NCBI GenBank assembly: GCA_009602735.1
Contig: WELA01010047.1
Span: 44,925 to 108,924 of the forward strand
Origin: Mesotaenium endlicherianum
Taxonomy: Eukaryota; Streptophyta; Zygnematophyceae; Zygnematales; Mesotaeniaceae
Direction: 5' to 3'
Length of the DNA stretch: 64,000 nt
In this document: positions 23,685-33,871 of the stretch, piece after piece
Numbering within the stretch: position 1 is the stretch's first letter
How the letters are laid out: every line of letters starts with the position of its first letter
Notes under the pieces: model-generated
Seen by the model: the letters and a program-made list of their open reading frames with translations, nothing else
Told to the model about the DNA's origin: nothing
Database searches by the model: none
Made by a program: the position numbers and the translations under genes

Positions 23685-23931
23685 TCAAGTTGATGGGCTG
23701 TGATTGCTGCCTAAGACCAACTCAGAGCAGCCACTACAAAGCCAGTCTCCTGCGGGCACGCGGGCCATCGGAGGGTTGAGGCAGCAGGTGTGGAAGCCAA
23801 GGTTGCAGCTGTCACAAAGCAGCATCTTGGCCTCCTGGCCAGTGCTGTGACAGATCTGGCACGCCCAGTCCTGGGGCGGCCGCGCGTCGCGAGGACGGAC
23901 CTGCAAGTCAAGGTTAGGAAGGTGGCACGGC
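23685..23931 (-). CDS. PHD finger at the integrase C-terminus of the DNMT gypsy element
   Basis: The minus-strand frame carries a full C4-H-C3 pattern: WACQIC, LLCDSC, GFHTCC, WLCSGC, with the spacing of a canonical PHD finger (Cx2C-x11-Cx2C-x4-Hx2C-x14-Cx2C). PHD fingers read histone H3 tails. The place where chromoviral integrases have a chromodomain is occupied here by this reader, so it may guide integration to marked chromatin (inference). The frame ends at 23685, followed by a G8 tract. A solo LTR lies immediately on its other side. A related but less regular finger follows the integrase at 42.5 kb. Confidence 0.85.
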
Positions 23932-24674
23932 TGAAAGGGGCAGAGTGCCCTAGTGGAAGCGTAGTGACTCACGAGGAACAAAGCTAGTTGCAATCATACT
24001 CAAGAGTGCAGCGGCATATTGCTAAGAAAGCTTAGGAAAATTACTTGACATTTTGAGTAGCAAGAAACTGCTCACAAATGATGTAGGATGAAAGGCCTTG
24101 TCATTACAAACCCGTAGAAATTTACAGAAGTGAAAACTGATAAGAAACAAAGAAGTTATGCCTATTTATAATTTTCTGCCTAAGTGCTCCCCCTAGGAGG
24201 AAGCTACGGATTTTCCTAAGTGTTCGTCAAATCGTCCCTTCCAGAATATTCGTGAGTAAGCCAGATCAGTCTAATCTGACGTGTCGGGCCGAATTGACGT
24301 CCACATACATGCATCGACATTACTAGAATATTCTATCTTAGACGCGCTAGGCTAAACCGAAACTTCTAGGTAAATCGACCTAGTCGGCACTCCGCGTCAG
24401 CCGAACTTACGTGAAGGTTCGAGTTCATTCTAACGGGCCAGATCGCTCGACGCTGTCGGTCAATCCGACGGTCGCGCTCACCGCGAATTAAGGACAGTCG
24501 TCAACCGACCTCAAAACTAATTAAACTTCGGAAATCCATAACTCTCTCAATACTTGACCAAATTCGATGAACTTTATATCAAAATGACCACAAAAATGCA
24601 CTCTACTTTACTATACAATCAAAACATACTTTCATGATACTCAAAAATGCACTTCATAAACCTATGACCTTACA
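23932..24674. mobile_element. Solo LTR-A with target-site duplication, inside the DNMT element
   Basis: The 743-bp copy starts TGAAAGGGGC and ends CCTTACA, so it has TG...CA ends. It is flanked by the perfect 5-bp duplication ACGGC at 23927-23931 and 24675-24679. It inserted between the integrase core and PHD regions of the gypsy element. The absence of internal sequence marks it as a solo LTR left by recombination between two LTRs. Confidence 0.95.
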
Positions 24675-27479
24675 ACGGCCCACAGTTCTTCGTGTGGTCC
24701 TTGTGAAGACGACCATCTGCGCCTTCCAGCTCCAGGACTCCTGACGCCAAGGTACGCTTGACGCGCAGGATGACCGGCGAGCTACTGGTGTCGAGGGTGT
24801 TTTTCGTCTGGCGTCGCAGGTACACGAAGTCACCTGCGGAAAACTGCAACACCCGCGGATGATAGGCTCCTCCACGAGTCATGGCGTACCTCAGTGTGTC
24901 GCGATGCTGTGCGATGCTAAGGTTATCCATGGCCATGGGCATCAGGCGCCGAAAGAGCTGAGCACGTTGCCCGATAAGAGCACTCCATGTCTCGGGCCTG
25001 TCCAAGTCCAAGACGTTCTCGGCCACGGTCCTGGCTGCTGCTGGCAGGATGGGCTGTCGGCCGTAGAGAAGGAAGTAGGGAGAGTGCGAGGCCAAGGAGG
25101 CGTGCTTACTGAACCTGTACCCCATTGCCAGCCAAGTGAGGGCGTCGTCCCTGTGGGTATGGTCGTGGGCAAGGAAGTACTTCCGCGATCCTAGCATGAC
25201 AGTCTGCACCATGCGCTCGGCGAGGCCGTCTGCCTGAGAATGATCGCGAGAGGTGGTGCGGTGGTCGATCATAGAGCGCTCCAGCAGCTTCTGAAAGCTG
25301 CCCTAAAACTCCTTGCCCTGATCAATCAGCACCTCAGCGCAGCCGCCAAAACGGCTAAGGACCTGATTGAGGAAGGCCTGAGCGATCTCCTCACAGGCCT
25401 TGCTGGGCAAGGGCACGAGCTCGATCCACTTGACATGTGCTCAATCATCACCAAGACGTAGAGGTTGCCGTGGCGAGACTTGGGCAGCTCCCCAGCCAAG
25501 TCAAGCGACCACCTGTAGAACAGCCCCTAAATAGGAAGGGGGCTGAGGGCAACGGTGCGCGCTGTGAAGCTCCAGCGCACACGGTCGCAAAGAGTGCAGC
25601 TGGTGACGACAGCGGCGACGACCTTAGTCATGCCGTGCCACCAGTACTCGGCCTGAAGAAGACTGAGGGTGCGCTTGACACCGAAGTGTCCGAGGGACTC
25701 GTGCACTCGGCGCACCAGCTGACTGCGTATGGCAGGCTCAGGGACCACCAGGACGGAGCCGTCTGCCATCACGCGCCGCACGCGCCCCTCCATGAAAATG
25801 AAGTCGCGGTTGCGCCTGAGGATGCGGTCGCGCTTGCGTGCGCTGACATCGGGTGCCAACTCCTCGGCCGTGACGTATTGCAATACTGGGGCGTTGTCCC
25901 ACACGTCCTCGGGACCGCGCTGCCAGCTGTCCTGATCCTCTGTCGCTGCCAGGGCCAATCGCCGAGTGGTGACGGTGACCATGTCCAGGCTAGTGAGCCC
26001 TGCGGGCCGCACATCGCCGTCCACGGTGAAGGCCAGGAAGGCCGTCGCGTGCCAGGCCACCGGCTCATCCTCATCGTGGCGAGCCAAAGTGAGATCCCTT
26101 GAGGAGGGCAGCGGGTTACGGCTGAGACCGTCAGCATTCAGGTTGGTCGAGCCTGGGCAATGGTGCCCGTCGAAGGTGTACTCCTGCAAGATAAGCGCCC
26201 ACCGTGCGTACTTGCCGATCAAGCGCTCCGACGTCATGAGCCACTTAAGTGGCTGATGATCGGTGACCAGGCGGAAGTGCGTGCCGTAGAGATAGTGCCT
26301 GAAGTGCACGATTGCCCAGACCGCTGCCAGGCACTCCCCCTCGTAGGAGCCGTAGTTGCCTTCCGCGCGGTTGTTGCTGTGGATGGCGTAGGCCACCACA
26401 TGCTCGAAGCCGTCATGCTCTTGCAACAGCACAGCGCCCATCCCTGCCTGCAACCAGTCGGTGTGGAGGATGAAGGGCTTCGCGTAGTCAGGACGCCGAA
26501 GCACAGGAGCGCTCACCAGCAGCTCCTTGAGCTTATCGAATGCCGCCTGCTACTCTGGTCCCCACACGTAGGCAACGCCCTTGCGGAGCAAGTCGTTGAG
26601 CGGCTTGGCTAGCTCGCTGAACCCTGGCACAAAGCGGCGGTAGTAGTTGGCGATGCCGAGGAAGGCCCGCAGCTGCAAGAGATCTGTAGGAGGTGGGATG
26701 CCTGTGATGGCCGAGATCTTCGCCAGTTGGGGTGCCAAGCCGCTGGAGGAGAGCAAGTGGCCAAGGTACTCCACCTCGCGGGTCCCAAAAGTGCACTTGC
26801 TTGGATGGCACTTGAGCCCAGCGGCCTCCAAGCGGTCCAGGACAGCAGTGATGTGCGCCACGTGCTCCTCAAACGTTTGACTGAAGACGAGCACGTCATC
26901 GATGTAGCATCGGGCAAAGGACAGCCCGACCAGCTCCTTATCCATCACCCTCTGAAAGGTAGCTGGCGCGTTCTTCAATCCGAACGGCATCACCACCCAC
27001 TCGTAGAGCCACTGTGCTCCCCAGAACGCCGTTTTATGCTGGTCCTCCTCGGCGATGGGAATCTGGTTGAAGCCCTGACGCAGATCCAGCACTGAGAACC
27101 AAGTGCACGTGCCAATGTCGTCAAAGATCTCGTCAGGCGTCGGCATCGGATATCTGTCCTGCTCGGTGACCTCGTTCAGCCTACGATAGTCATCGCACAT
27201 CCTCTTCTTGGACCAGTTGCCCGAGGCATCCTTCTTGGCTGGCATGACCGTGGGTGCGGCATAGCGAGAGGAGAACTCCCAAATGAGCCGGTTGTCCTCC
27301 AGCTTGCCTGTCTGCGCGCTGATCAAGCCATCCTTGAAGTGGCTGTAGCGATAACGCTTCAGGAAAATGGGCTCCTGCGACGTGAGAGTAATCCGCATGG
27401 GGTCCCCCCGATAGCGCCCGAGATCGTGCATGCCGCTGGCAAAGCTGGTGCTGCGCCTCCCGTCCAGCAGTGCCGTCAA
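24675..27479 (-). mobile_element. pol (RT, RNase H, integrase) of the DNMT gypsy element
   Basis: RT motifs on the minus strand: MPAKKDASGNW, CDDYRRLN, FSVLDLRQGFNQIP, MPFGLKNAPATFQR, CYIDDVLVFS and the YLGHLL and LGIANYYRRF connection. RNase H shows FILHTDWLQAGMGAVL, NNRAEGNYGSYEGE and TDHQPLKWLM. Integrase has an HHCC finger (HESLGHFGVK, CTLCDRVR) and core words HRTTSRDHSQADGLAERMVQT and WLAMGYRFSKHASLASHSP. It is Ty3/gypsy by domain order. The RT is closest within this window to the plus-strand pol at 40 kb, and clearly different from that of the LTR-B chromovirus. Fossil, with several breaks. Confidence 0.92.
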
Positions 27480-27629
27480 CTGTGCAGCCTGTGCCTTGGT
27501 AAGTGTCCCCCCCAGCTTCCATGTCGGTGGAGCTCGTGGCGTCGCCTAGCCTGCAGCTGGAGTCTCTTGTCTTGCCGTTGCGGTAGACTGTGGGGCTGCA
27601 GGTGTCACCTGCCCTGCAGCGGTTGGCGC

Positions 27630-29657
27630 TCAGCCTGCCGCGGGTACCTGCACCGTGGCAGCTGCGGCCAGCTGCCTGTTGGCACCGTCTGCCTGTAAGC
27701 GAGGAAAAAGAAAAGGTGACCGGGACTCCCTGGGTTGCTGTGACGACTCCTCTCTCCGCCGGCCCCCCCCCAGCGAACCAGAGTCCTCCCTGCGCGGTGG
27801 TGGGGAGGGTGCGCGCGCTCGCGCCGGCGGTGCAGGCCCTGCGCGCTGAGGATGCCATGTCGTGCCGAGCGGGGCCGGGTGGTCATCGTCAGTGGAGTCA
27901 TTGTCCATATCATCGGCAGGCCGAGGCAGCTTGGGATGCCGCGCTGCGGCGTAGAGAGGCGCCAAGGCTTGCGTCTGCAGCAAAATCCACGTGAGGACGT
28001 TGGCATCGATTGCCTGCCCCAAGAGGCGAATGCGGCTCACCTCAGTGAGACCGTCCACTTGTGTGAGATGCGGCGAGAAGCCCATGGCACGCTCCATCTC
28101 CGCAGGGCGCGGCCTGTCAAACATGCCAGTCTCCAAGTCGATGACCATCCCGCGCTGATCTTTGACAAAGGCGTCGCTGTCGTAGCGGCTGACAAAAGTC
28201 GGCAGCGCGCGAGTGACGTCATGCAAGACCTCACACTGCGCCATGGAGGGATGTGGTAGTGCAGTCACCCGCTCGGCCAGACGAGGGGCATCGAGGATGG
28301 AGTCGACGGTGCATGGGTGACGTGGATGAGAGGCGGCCAACGCCTCGAGAGTACCTGGCATGGCCAGGTTCGTGAAGTAGGCGCGGACGCGGTGCGCAAA
28401 GGAACCAATCTGGGCAGCGTTGATGACGGCCTCGTGGCCGACGTAGCTGCTGCAAAGAGCAAAGTTGGCGCCAACATCGGGTCGGTGATCATGGCGCGCG
28501 GCCATGTTCTCCGGGACCCACGCGAGTGTGTGCGGCGGCTGGCGATCCTCAACAATGTTGAGGACGCGAAGCAAGTGCCAGAAAAGGGCCGTGCGGGGAT
28601 CGCTGAGCGCCCTGCCACGCCCGGCTCTAGAGAATTCCTGGCACTCCCAACCGGCGATGACGAGGTCAATGGGCCCAAGGTGAGTGACATGCTCAACAGT
28701 GATGTCGCGGATGTCCATGGGCCAGTTTATCTGAGCGCGGCGGAATGCGTGCGCGAGAAGGAGGTCTAGGAACCGCTCGTGGCACAACGCCATCTGTCGA
28801 CGGGCCACCTGCCGGGCCTCAGGATCGAGATCGACGTAGACGTAGCGGCGCACTAGGATGCCGGCCTGTAAGGTCGCGAGCAACCCGATGGCGATGCCGG
28901 CGAAGAGCTCGACGAGGACGAGGCCGCCGGGCCGCTTGTCGAGAGCGTCTGCGCAGATAGGAGTCGGAAGTGGGCGACACCCTATTGCGGGGGTGCCGGG
29001 CTGAGCGGGCGGCGGGAAGGTACGCTCGGCGCTGTGCTGATGTGGCGCCATGCGGAGGGCGGCCACAGCACGATCGGCGTAGTCACGCGTAAGGCTGGGG
29101 ATGCGGTCAATGAGCGGCTGCGGACGCTCCTCCCGTGCGTGGTCCTGGTAGGTGCGCCACCGCAGGCGCGCATCCTGCAGGGTTGTTGGAGAGACAGCGC
29201 GGGCCTGACGTCGGGCCAAGGCCACGCACAGCTGCTGCCACTTGTCGCGCTGGGCGCGGTCAGTCTGGTGCGAGGCCGCGTGGGCCAGCTGGTCGAGAAC
29301 GGGACGCTGAGGCAAGTAGGGGTACGGGTCAAAGTAGGCCCGCTGGCGTGCGCGCATGTCTGCAAAGGGGACTGTGCAGACGGAGCGCTCGGAGCTGTCG
29401 ACCTCCTGCGCGGACTGAACTAACCGGCAAGGCGCCAGCTGGACTCGCGGCCGGGGCTGCGCTCGTGGGACGGGCGCGTCTCGGGGCTGTCGGAGACTAG
29501 ACATGAGTCGTGTGCGTGCGGCGGCCGTAAATTGGTGACGACTGGGCGGCCTGCTGTCGGTGCGGGCCACCTTGGGAGGAGGTGATCCGGAGGGACCGTC
29601 GCCAGCGATGTGGCTGCAAGGGACGTTGGCGCGCGGAGCTGTGGGGGCCAGCATCAC
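27630..29657 (-). CDS. C5 cytosine DNA methyltransferase within a gypsy element
   Basis: A 675-residue open frame. Residues 1-245 are a Pro/Arg-rich and helical region of unknown function. The methyltransferase domain follows. Motif I (SAM binding) is VELFAGIAIG at 249-258, with acidic strand end VYVDLDPEA near 274. Motif IV is AGWECQEFSRAG with the likely catalytic Cys at 339. Motif VI is PENMA at 382-386. Motif VIII is HRVRAYFTN at 422-430. The target-recognition region is roughly 435-520. Motifs IX/X are ERAMGFSP and RIRLLGQAIDANVL at 522-556. The tail (570-675) is low-complexity Pro/Arg. It would transfer methyl from S-adenosylmethionine to DNA cytosine. The proline usual before the motif IV Cys is replaced in this copy, so activity cannot be assumed. 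Flanks on the same strand are gag-like and RT regions, so it is element-encoded rather than a host gene. Confidence 0.85.
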   Translation of the reverse strand: MMLAPTAPRANVPCSHIAGDGPSGSPPPKVARTDSRPPSRHQFTAAARTRLMSSLRQPRDAPVPRAQPRPRVQLAPCRLVQSAQEVDSSERSVCTVPFADMRARQRAYFDPYPYLPQRPVLDQLAHAASHQTDRAQRDKWQQLCVALARRQARAVSPTTLQDARLRWRTYQDHAREERPQPLIDRIPSLTRDYADRAVAALRMAPHQHSAERTFPPPAQPGTPAIGCRPLPTPICADALDKRPGGLVLVELFAGIAIGLLATLQAGILVRRYVYVDLDPEARQVARRQMALCHERFLDLLLAHAFRRAQINWPMDIRDITVEHVTHLGPIDLVIAGWECQEFSRAGRGRALSDPRTALFWHLLRVLNIVEDRQPPHTLAWVPENMAARHDHRPDVGANFALCSSYVGHEAVINAAQIGSFAHRVRAYFTNLAMPGTLEALAASHPRHPCTVDSILDAPRLAERVTALPHPSMAQCEVLHDVTRALPTFVSRYDSDAFVKDQRGMVIDLETGMFDRPRPAEMERAMGFSPHLTQVDGLTEVSRIRLLGQAIDANVLTWILLQTQALAPLYAAARHPKLPRPADDMDNDSTDDDHPAPLGTTWHPQRAGPAPPARARAPSPPPRREDSGSLGGGRRREESSQQPRESRSPFLFPRLQADGANRQLAAAATVQVPAAG

Positions 29658-30029
29658 AAAATGCGCCTCGGAAGAAGACTGAGCGTCGTCGCCAGCTGAG
29701 AGGGGCCGGAAGGGCGGAGTGCGGCGTCGGTCTCAAGTGTCGTTGTATGGCGGCGTGTTCTCGCGGGCCCGCGTGTCGTCGTAAGGAGGTGTGCGCTCCC
29801 TGTCGTCGTAGGGCGGCGTGACGGAGCAGGCTCGCGTCTCGCGGAGGGGAGTCACCTCTCGCGTCCCGCAAAGGGGTGTGAGCGATCAGGAGCGGCTCGT
29901 CTCGCGGAGAGGAGTGGTCTCTCGAGCGGGTCTGATGGTCGGCCATGTGCGATGTGCGTAGGTCAGATGGGCGCAGATAGACGGGGTTGTGCGGGGTGGC
30001 TCGCGGACGCTGAGCCTGGGTGCTGGCTG

Positions 30030-30911
30030 CTATATGGAGTGTGTGCCCGCGCTAGAGGAGGCCGCGACAACCCAACTCGTCGCAAACAAATGTGCGATGC
30101 GGCGACACTCGTGACTCGTCGAGCAGTCGTGTGACACTGGACGGCTGGGTCCAGCGGTGTCGGTGCGGGCTCTGCTGGGCCAGTCGTGTGTTATGGGCTG
30201 GCTGGGTGCGCCGAAGCGGGGCGGACCAGTAGGTGCGCACTGCCTGCGTGCTGTAGGCGCAGCTGGCGGGGGCTCCTCTGGTGGCGCCGTGCTGAGTACC
30301 TCGACGGATGCCTCTGGTAGTCGCTCCCACTGTTTCTCCTCTTCACTCTTGAGAGACTTTTCTTCGGATCTGCCAGGATAAGCTGCCTGCCGCATGGCCT
30401 CGTCTTCGGATGCCGTGGTGCAAGGCCAGGTCTCGCCGATCTGATGCAAGGCGTCGTGAGGGGGCGGCTGAGACTCCATACTGTACTGAATGGCCACGCC
30501 AATAGGCACGTCGTGGCGAACGTGGACGTTGGTCCTCGCGAACGGCTCGCCGCGAGAGGTTGAGACCCCCTGATGAGTCGTAGGCGCTGCGACCGCACCG
30601 CGAGCAAGGGCGGGGGCAGCGATCGCTGTGCTGGCCGTGGCGAGGGCCTCAGTGGCATTGTCCGTCATCTGCCGCATCATCGCGCTGTGGGCAGTGCAAA
30701 CGCGGATGTGCTCCCTGGCCTGGGCTGCCTGGACATCCGCCTGCTGCTGCGGCGTGAGGTGGAGCTCGGCACTAGGTAGGTCCGGCTCCTCGTCCTGTGG
30801 CTCGAGCAGGTCCACCCCCACAGAGATCTCCTCGTCCTTGGGCCCGTCCTTAGCGGTGTTGACCACTGGCCGGCCATCGTCCAGCCCCATGAAGCCATAA
30901 AGAGCGGACAC
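30030..30911 (-). CDS. gag-like N-terminal region of the DNMT gypsy element, 5' truncated
   Basis: An open frame of about 290 codons runs upstream of the methyltransferase on the same strand. It reads YGFMGLDDGRPVV, then an acidic stretch (EEISVGVDLLEPQDEEPDLP), then Gln/Ala-rich helical sequence (LTPQQQADVQAAQAREH), then Pro/Arg/Ser-rich disorder. I see no zinc knuckle and no recognisable capsid motif, so calling it gag rests on position only. The frame is open up to the LTR-B border at 30921, so the true start lies in sequence that is lost or displaced. Confidence 0.5.
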   Translation of the reverse strand: MSALYGFMGLDDGRPVVNTAKDGPKDEEISVGVDLLEPQDEEPDLPSAELHLTPQQQADVQAAQAREHIRVCTAHSAMMRQMTDNATEALATASTAIAAPALARGAVAAPTTHQGVSTSRGEPFARTNVHVRHDVPIGVAIQYSMESQPPPHDALHQIGETWPCTTASEDEAMRQAAYPGRSEEKSLKSEEEKQWERLPEASVEVLSTAPPEEPPPAAPTARRQCAPTGPPRFGAPSQPITHDWPSRARTDTAGPSRPVSHDCSTSHECRRIAHLFATSWVVAASSSAGTHSI

Positions 30912-30921
30912 TGCAGGGCGG

Positions 30922-31643
30922 TGAAATGAATCGACTTACCAAATAGGCGATTAACAATTAATAAAGATCTTTATATCAGCAAGTAATCTTTATGGTATTT
31001 TTTGTTAACTGGTTAAACGGCAAATGACAACACACTAGCAGTGAATAATACTCGTAAGTCAAATGCGAGAAAACTAGCATCCATAATGCAAATGAGTAAA
31101 CTCATACATAAGCAAGGTTAGAAGACAGTGCGTATCAATGGCTTCTCGCCTTGGATTCAGATGGCTCTCAGTAAGCTGTACAAGAGAGTTGGCCTCATTT
31201 GCGAAATTCCCAACTCGAGAGCAATGCCTAGCATATGTACATGGAATGAGTTTACTGTTCAACGGTTAGTGCGATGGCACCGCCTACCCGGGAGTCAACC
31301 ACGTTGGTAGGACCTCGGTTAACCAAATCCACCGCCATCTCCCATCATCCCGAATCGCCATCCATCATAGGGATGTCATTTGGCCATTCATCTAGCATAC
31401 CACACTTAGATGCATATCGAGGCAGTTCGCTGCTACCGAGTACGGAAGTCAGCTGGCTGTCAAAGAATGTGTCAGCAAGCTAACTTAAGGTGACCTCAGC
31501 CTGCTACTTCCGGCCGAGTCATTAAATCGATATTAAATATAAAGTTTAGCACACTGATCATTAACTAGAGTTCTGCAGGCTGAACTTATTTAACTATATT
31601 ATTTAAATGAATATTATGTCAACCAATATACTGATTCATTACA
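30922..31643 (-). repeat. LTR-B, 3' copy
   Basis: 722 bp. On the minus strand it begins TGTAATGAATCAG after the polypurine tract GGAGGGAT and ends GATTCATTTCA. Beyond its end lies the gag-like frame of the DNMT element, so the chromovirus interrupts or abuts that element. Confidence 0.9.
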
Positions 31644-31728
31644 ATCCCTCCAACTTATCATGATGTCGCCTCGACAACACTAACACTAATAACAGAGTGC
31701 TGTCCCTCTTGTCCCCAGCCTACTGCCC

Positions 31729-33146
31729 TTAGGAGGGAGATGTCCCTGAGTACCTATACTTAGGGGAGCCAGACCTCCTCCTGTCTTGGGGTCTTCTGAA
31801 GCCTGTCAAAGAAGGAGGTTCCGTGTAAGGACCCGGCGGAGAACGCAATAACTGGGCTGTTTCCTCCTGCACAGTCTGAAACTGAAGGGAGGCAGCCTTC
31901 TCCTGGGCAGCCCTCAAACTGACAAATATGTATACCGGCATCCCAGAAGGATGTTGCATGACATGAGCCAAGGGTACATGCCCTCTCTGCGAGGGAGATG
32001 CTGGCAGGCCTCTGGCTATCTCCCGAGCAGCCCTCCTGTCTGCCCTGTCTGACTGGGTCTCCTTGCTTGGAGATGGGCTTTGTCCTCTGGCAGTTTCCAG
32101 CCAAGTGATATCCTCCTCTTCAGCGAGTTGCTGCAGGGCCAACCCCGTCTTCTCCCTTACAGGGGATGTGGCAGGTGTCAGGATCACGGCGGGGCTAGTG
32201 TCCTCCTCCTCGCCTTCCTCCTCGTCTTCCTCTGACTCCTCCTCCTCGCCGTCCCCGGGTTCCTCTGAGAATTTTGGGGTCTCTTCTGTCAGCTGCTCCA
32301 GCTCTTCCCGAGAAAAAGAATATCCTACTGACCTTCCCCTTTTGAGTGCTGGTGGGGACTGCTGAGTCCGGACCGCATAGAGGTCCTTTTCCCCCTGCTT
32401 ACTTGCCCATTTGGCATACCAGTGCCCTGCAAAGTCCAGCTGATTGGTTTCCCTGGCCAAGAATTCCCAGCTCCTCCTCTCCACCTCATTGTACATGGCC
32501 TTGAACCTGTTGTGGGGTGTTGAGTCCTTGAAGCTGTCCGCGTCCATGGGGATCATCTTGATGACCCTATCTTCCCCCCAGATACCAGGAATTGAGACAG
32601 TCCCTGCTTCGTTCACCTGGGCCATTGCCTTGCCCTCTCCGATTGTATATCCTACCATCCTGGCGTAATCGTGGTAGAGGAGGAGCCCTGTGCCGGCCTC
32701 TATATACTTGTCAAAGTTTTCGAAAGTCTCCCCTTCCCTCTGGAGGATTTCCTTCTGCCACTCATTGCGACTTCTCTGGGCATACTTGAAGGCCTCCTCC
32801 AGTAGATCAAAGCCCTTGCCGAGCACTGTGTAGCGGTAGCTGCTGATTCTCCTCTGTTCTTCTTCTTCAGCCTGTTGCTTCCGCTTCTATTCAGCTTGCC
32901 TCTCCTCCTCTGCTTTCTTGGCCTCCTCTGCAGCTTTTCTGTCCCTTTCTTCGTGCCTCAGTCTGGCCTGTTCCTCCTCCTCCTTCTTCTTCTGTGCCTC
33001 CCGCTGTTGTTGGAGTCGTTGTGATTCCCGAGCGGAGATGGATGGAAGGTGATTCGATGTCTTCACAGAATTGCAAGTATTTTGCATGTGCCTCTTCCGC
33101 CCTTCTTTTCCTCTTGAGGTCCAACTTTTGAGTCATCCTGCTCAAT
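31729..33146 (-). mobile_element. Extra 3' reading frame of the LTR-B element, between integrase and 3' LTR
   Basis: The region starts MSRMTQKLDLKRKRRAEEA and contains a long charged coiled coil (QREAQKKKEEEEQARLRHEE). A globular-looking part follows (GKGFDLLEEAFKYAQ, EAGTGLLLYHDYARMVGYTI, GIWGEDRVIKMIPMDADSF, DFAGHWYAKWASKQG), then a very acidic tract (GEEEESEEDEEEGEEED) and a Ser/Pro-rich tail ending at 31729. It occupies the env position but has no signal peptide or membrane segment that I can see. I do not recognise the fold. The end of a second copy is preserved at 39857-39998. Confidence 0.7.
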
Positions 33147-33460
33147 CATAAACATAATGCAGTTAGTGAAGTCATAATATTTTGCCGCTACTGAGTGCCC
33201 TTGATGAAGAGGAACGCGATCGAGAGAGCTCCTAGTGTGGAATACCTGGTGTGAGTGAATATAAGGGAAAATTGAGTTAGGGAGCAAGTGAGTGTGAGCG
33301 CAGGTTGAGTGTGTAATATGGTGATCAAAGAATACCACTCCCGCAAGCTTAATTTTAAAGGTGGGCTGCCTGTCACAACTGTCACTGACTGTCGCATCCC
33401 CCTCCAACTTATATGGAGACAGGACCTCCTGTCACGTTCCCGGGTCAACTGAAATGACTG

Positions 33461-33871
33461 TTAGGGCGGTGCCCCAGCCGCCCAAAGGTGGAACCGTTTC
33501 AACGCCCCTTTGGCATTGGTCAGCTGATCTTTAAATTCCCAAGTGTCCCCAGAGGCATCGTAACCCTTCCATCGGATGAGGTACTTCATAACATATTGAG
33601 ACGATCGACGGACCGAGCGAGCGTCTAAAATCTCATCGACCTCATATTCCTCAGGATCGCCGTCCCGGACAGCGGGGACCGGTCCCGGTTGGACAGGTAA
33701 CCGACCTGTGACCATTGTATCACCTTTGATGTATGGTTCCAGGAAGGAGACATTAAAGACCGGGTGACCCTTGTAGTCAGCTGACATGTTCAGTTTGTAA
33801 GCATTCTGACCGACACGACGCACCACCGAATATGGACCGACCCAGACAGGGCCAAGCTTTTTCTTGACCAC
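33461..33871 (-). mobile_element. Integrase C-terminal region with chromodomain (LTR-B)
   Basis: The GPY/F-like part reads KKLGPVWVGPYSVVRRVGQNAYKL, then FNVSFLEPYI. The chromodomain follows: EYEVDEILDARSV, QYVMKYLIRWKGYDASGDTWEF. The Y..W..W aromatic cage arrangement is visible. Chromodomains of chromoviral integrases bind methylated histone H3 and direct integration to heterochromatin. Confidence 0.9.

Larger units (their letters stand above)
23685..30921 (-). mobile_element. Ty3/gypsy element carrying a C5 DNA methyltransferase and a PHD finger
   Basis: Order on the minus strand: gag-like region (30.91-30.03 kb), C5 cytosine methyltransferase (29.66-27.63 kb), RT (27.48-26.55 kb), RNase H and integrase zinc finger (26.5-25.5 kb), integrase core (25.3-24.7 kb), PHD finger (23.93-23.69 kb). 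A solo LTR-A with its 5-bp target duplication sits between the integrase core and the PHD finger. The 5' end is cut by the 3' LTR of the LTR-B element at 30922, and no own 5' LTR is visible. A G8 tract follows the PHD region and is a candidate polypurine tract. The copy is broken, with about half a dozen breaks plus the insertion. Methyltransferase-bearing gypsy elements are known from charophytes. Age is uncertain, older than the LTR-A insertion. Confidence 0.85.

Noticed and set aside
24700-29500. Long plus-strand frames across the DNMT element (for example 25437-26102)
   Set aside because: Antisense shadows of the GC-rich minus-strand pol and methyltransferase frames.
27630-29657. Methyltransferase as bacterial contamination or a host gene
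   Set aside because: It is flanked on the same strand by a gag-like frame and by gypsy RT, RNase H and integrase at the spacing of one element, so it belongs to the retroelement.
31729-33146. Envelope gene in the LTR-B element
   Set aside because: Correct position but no signal peptide, membrane segment or Cys-rich ectodomain; the content is coiled coil and acidic tract.
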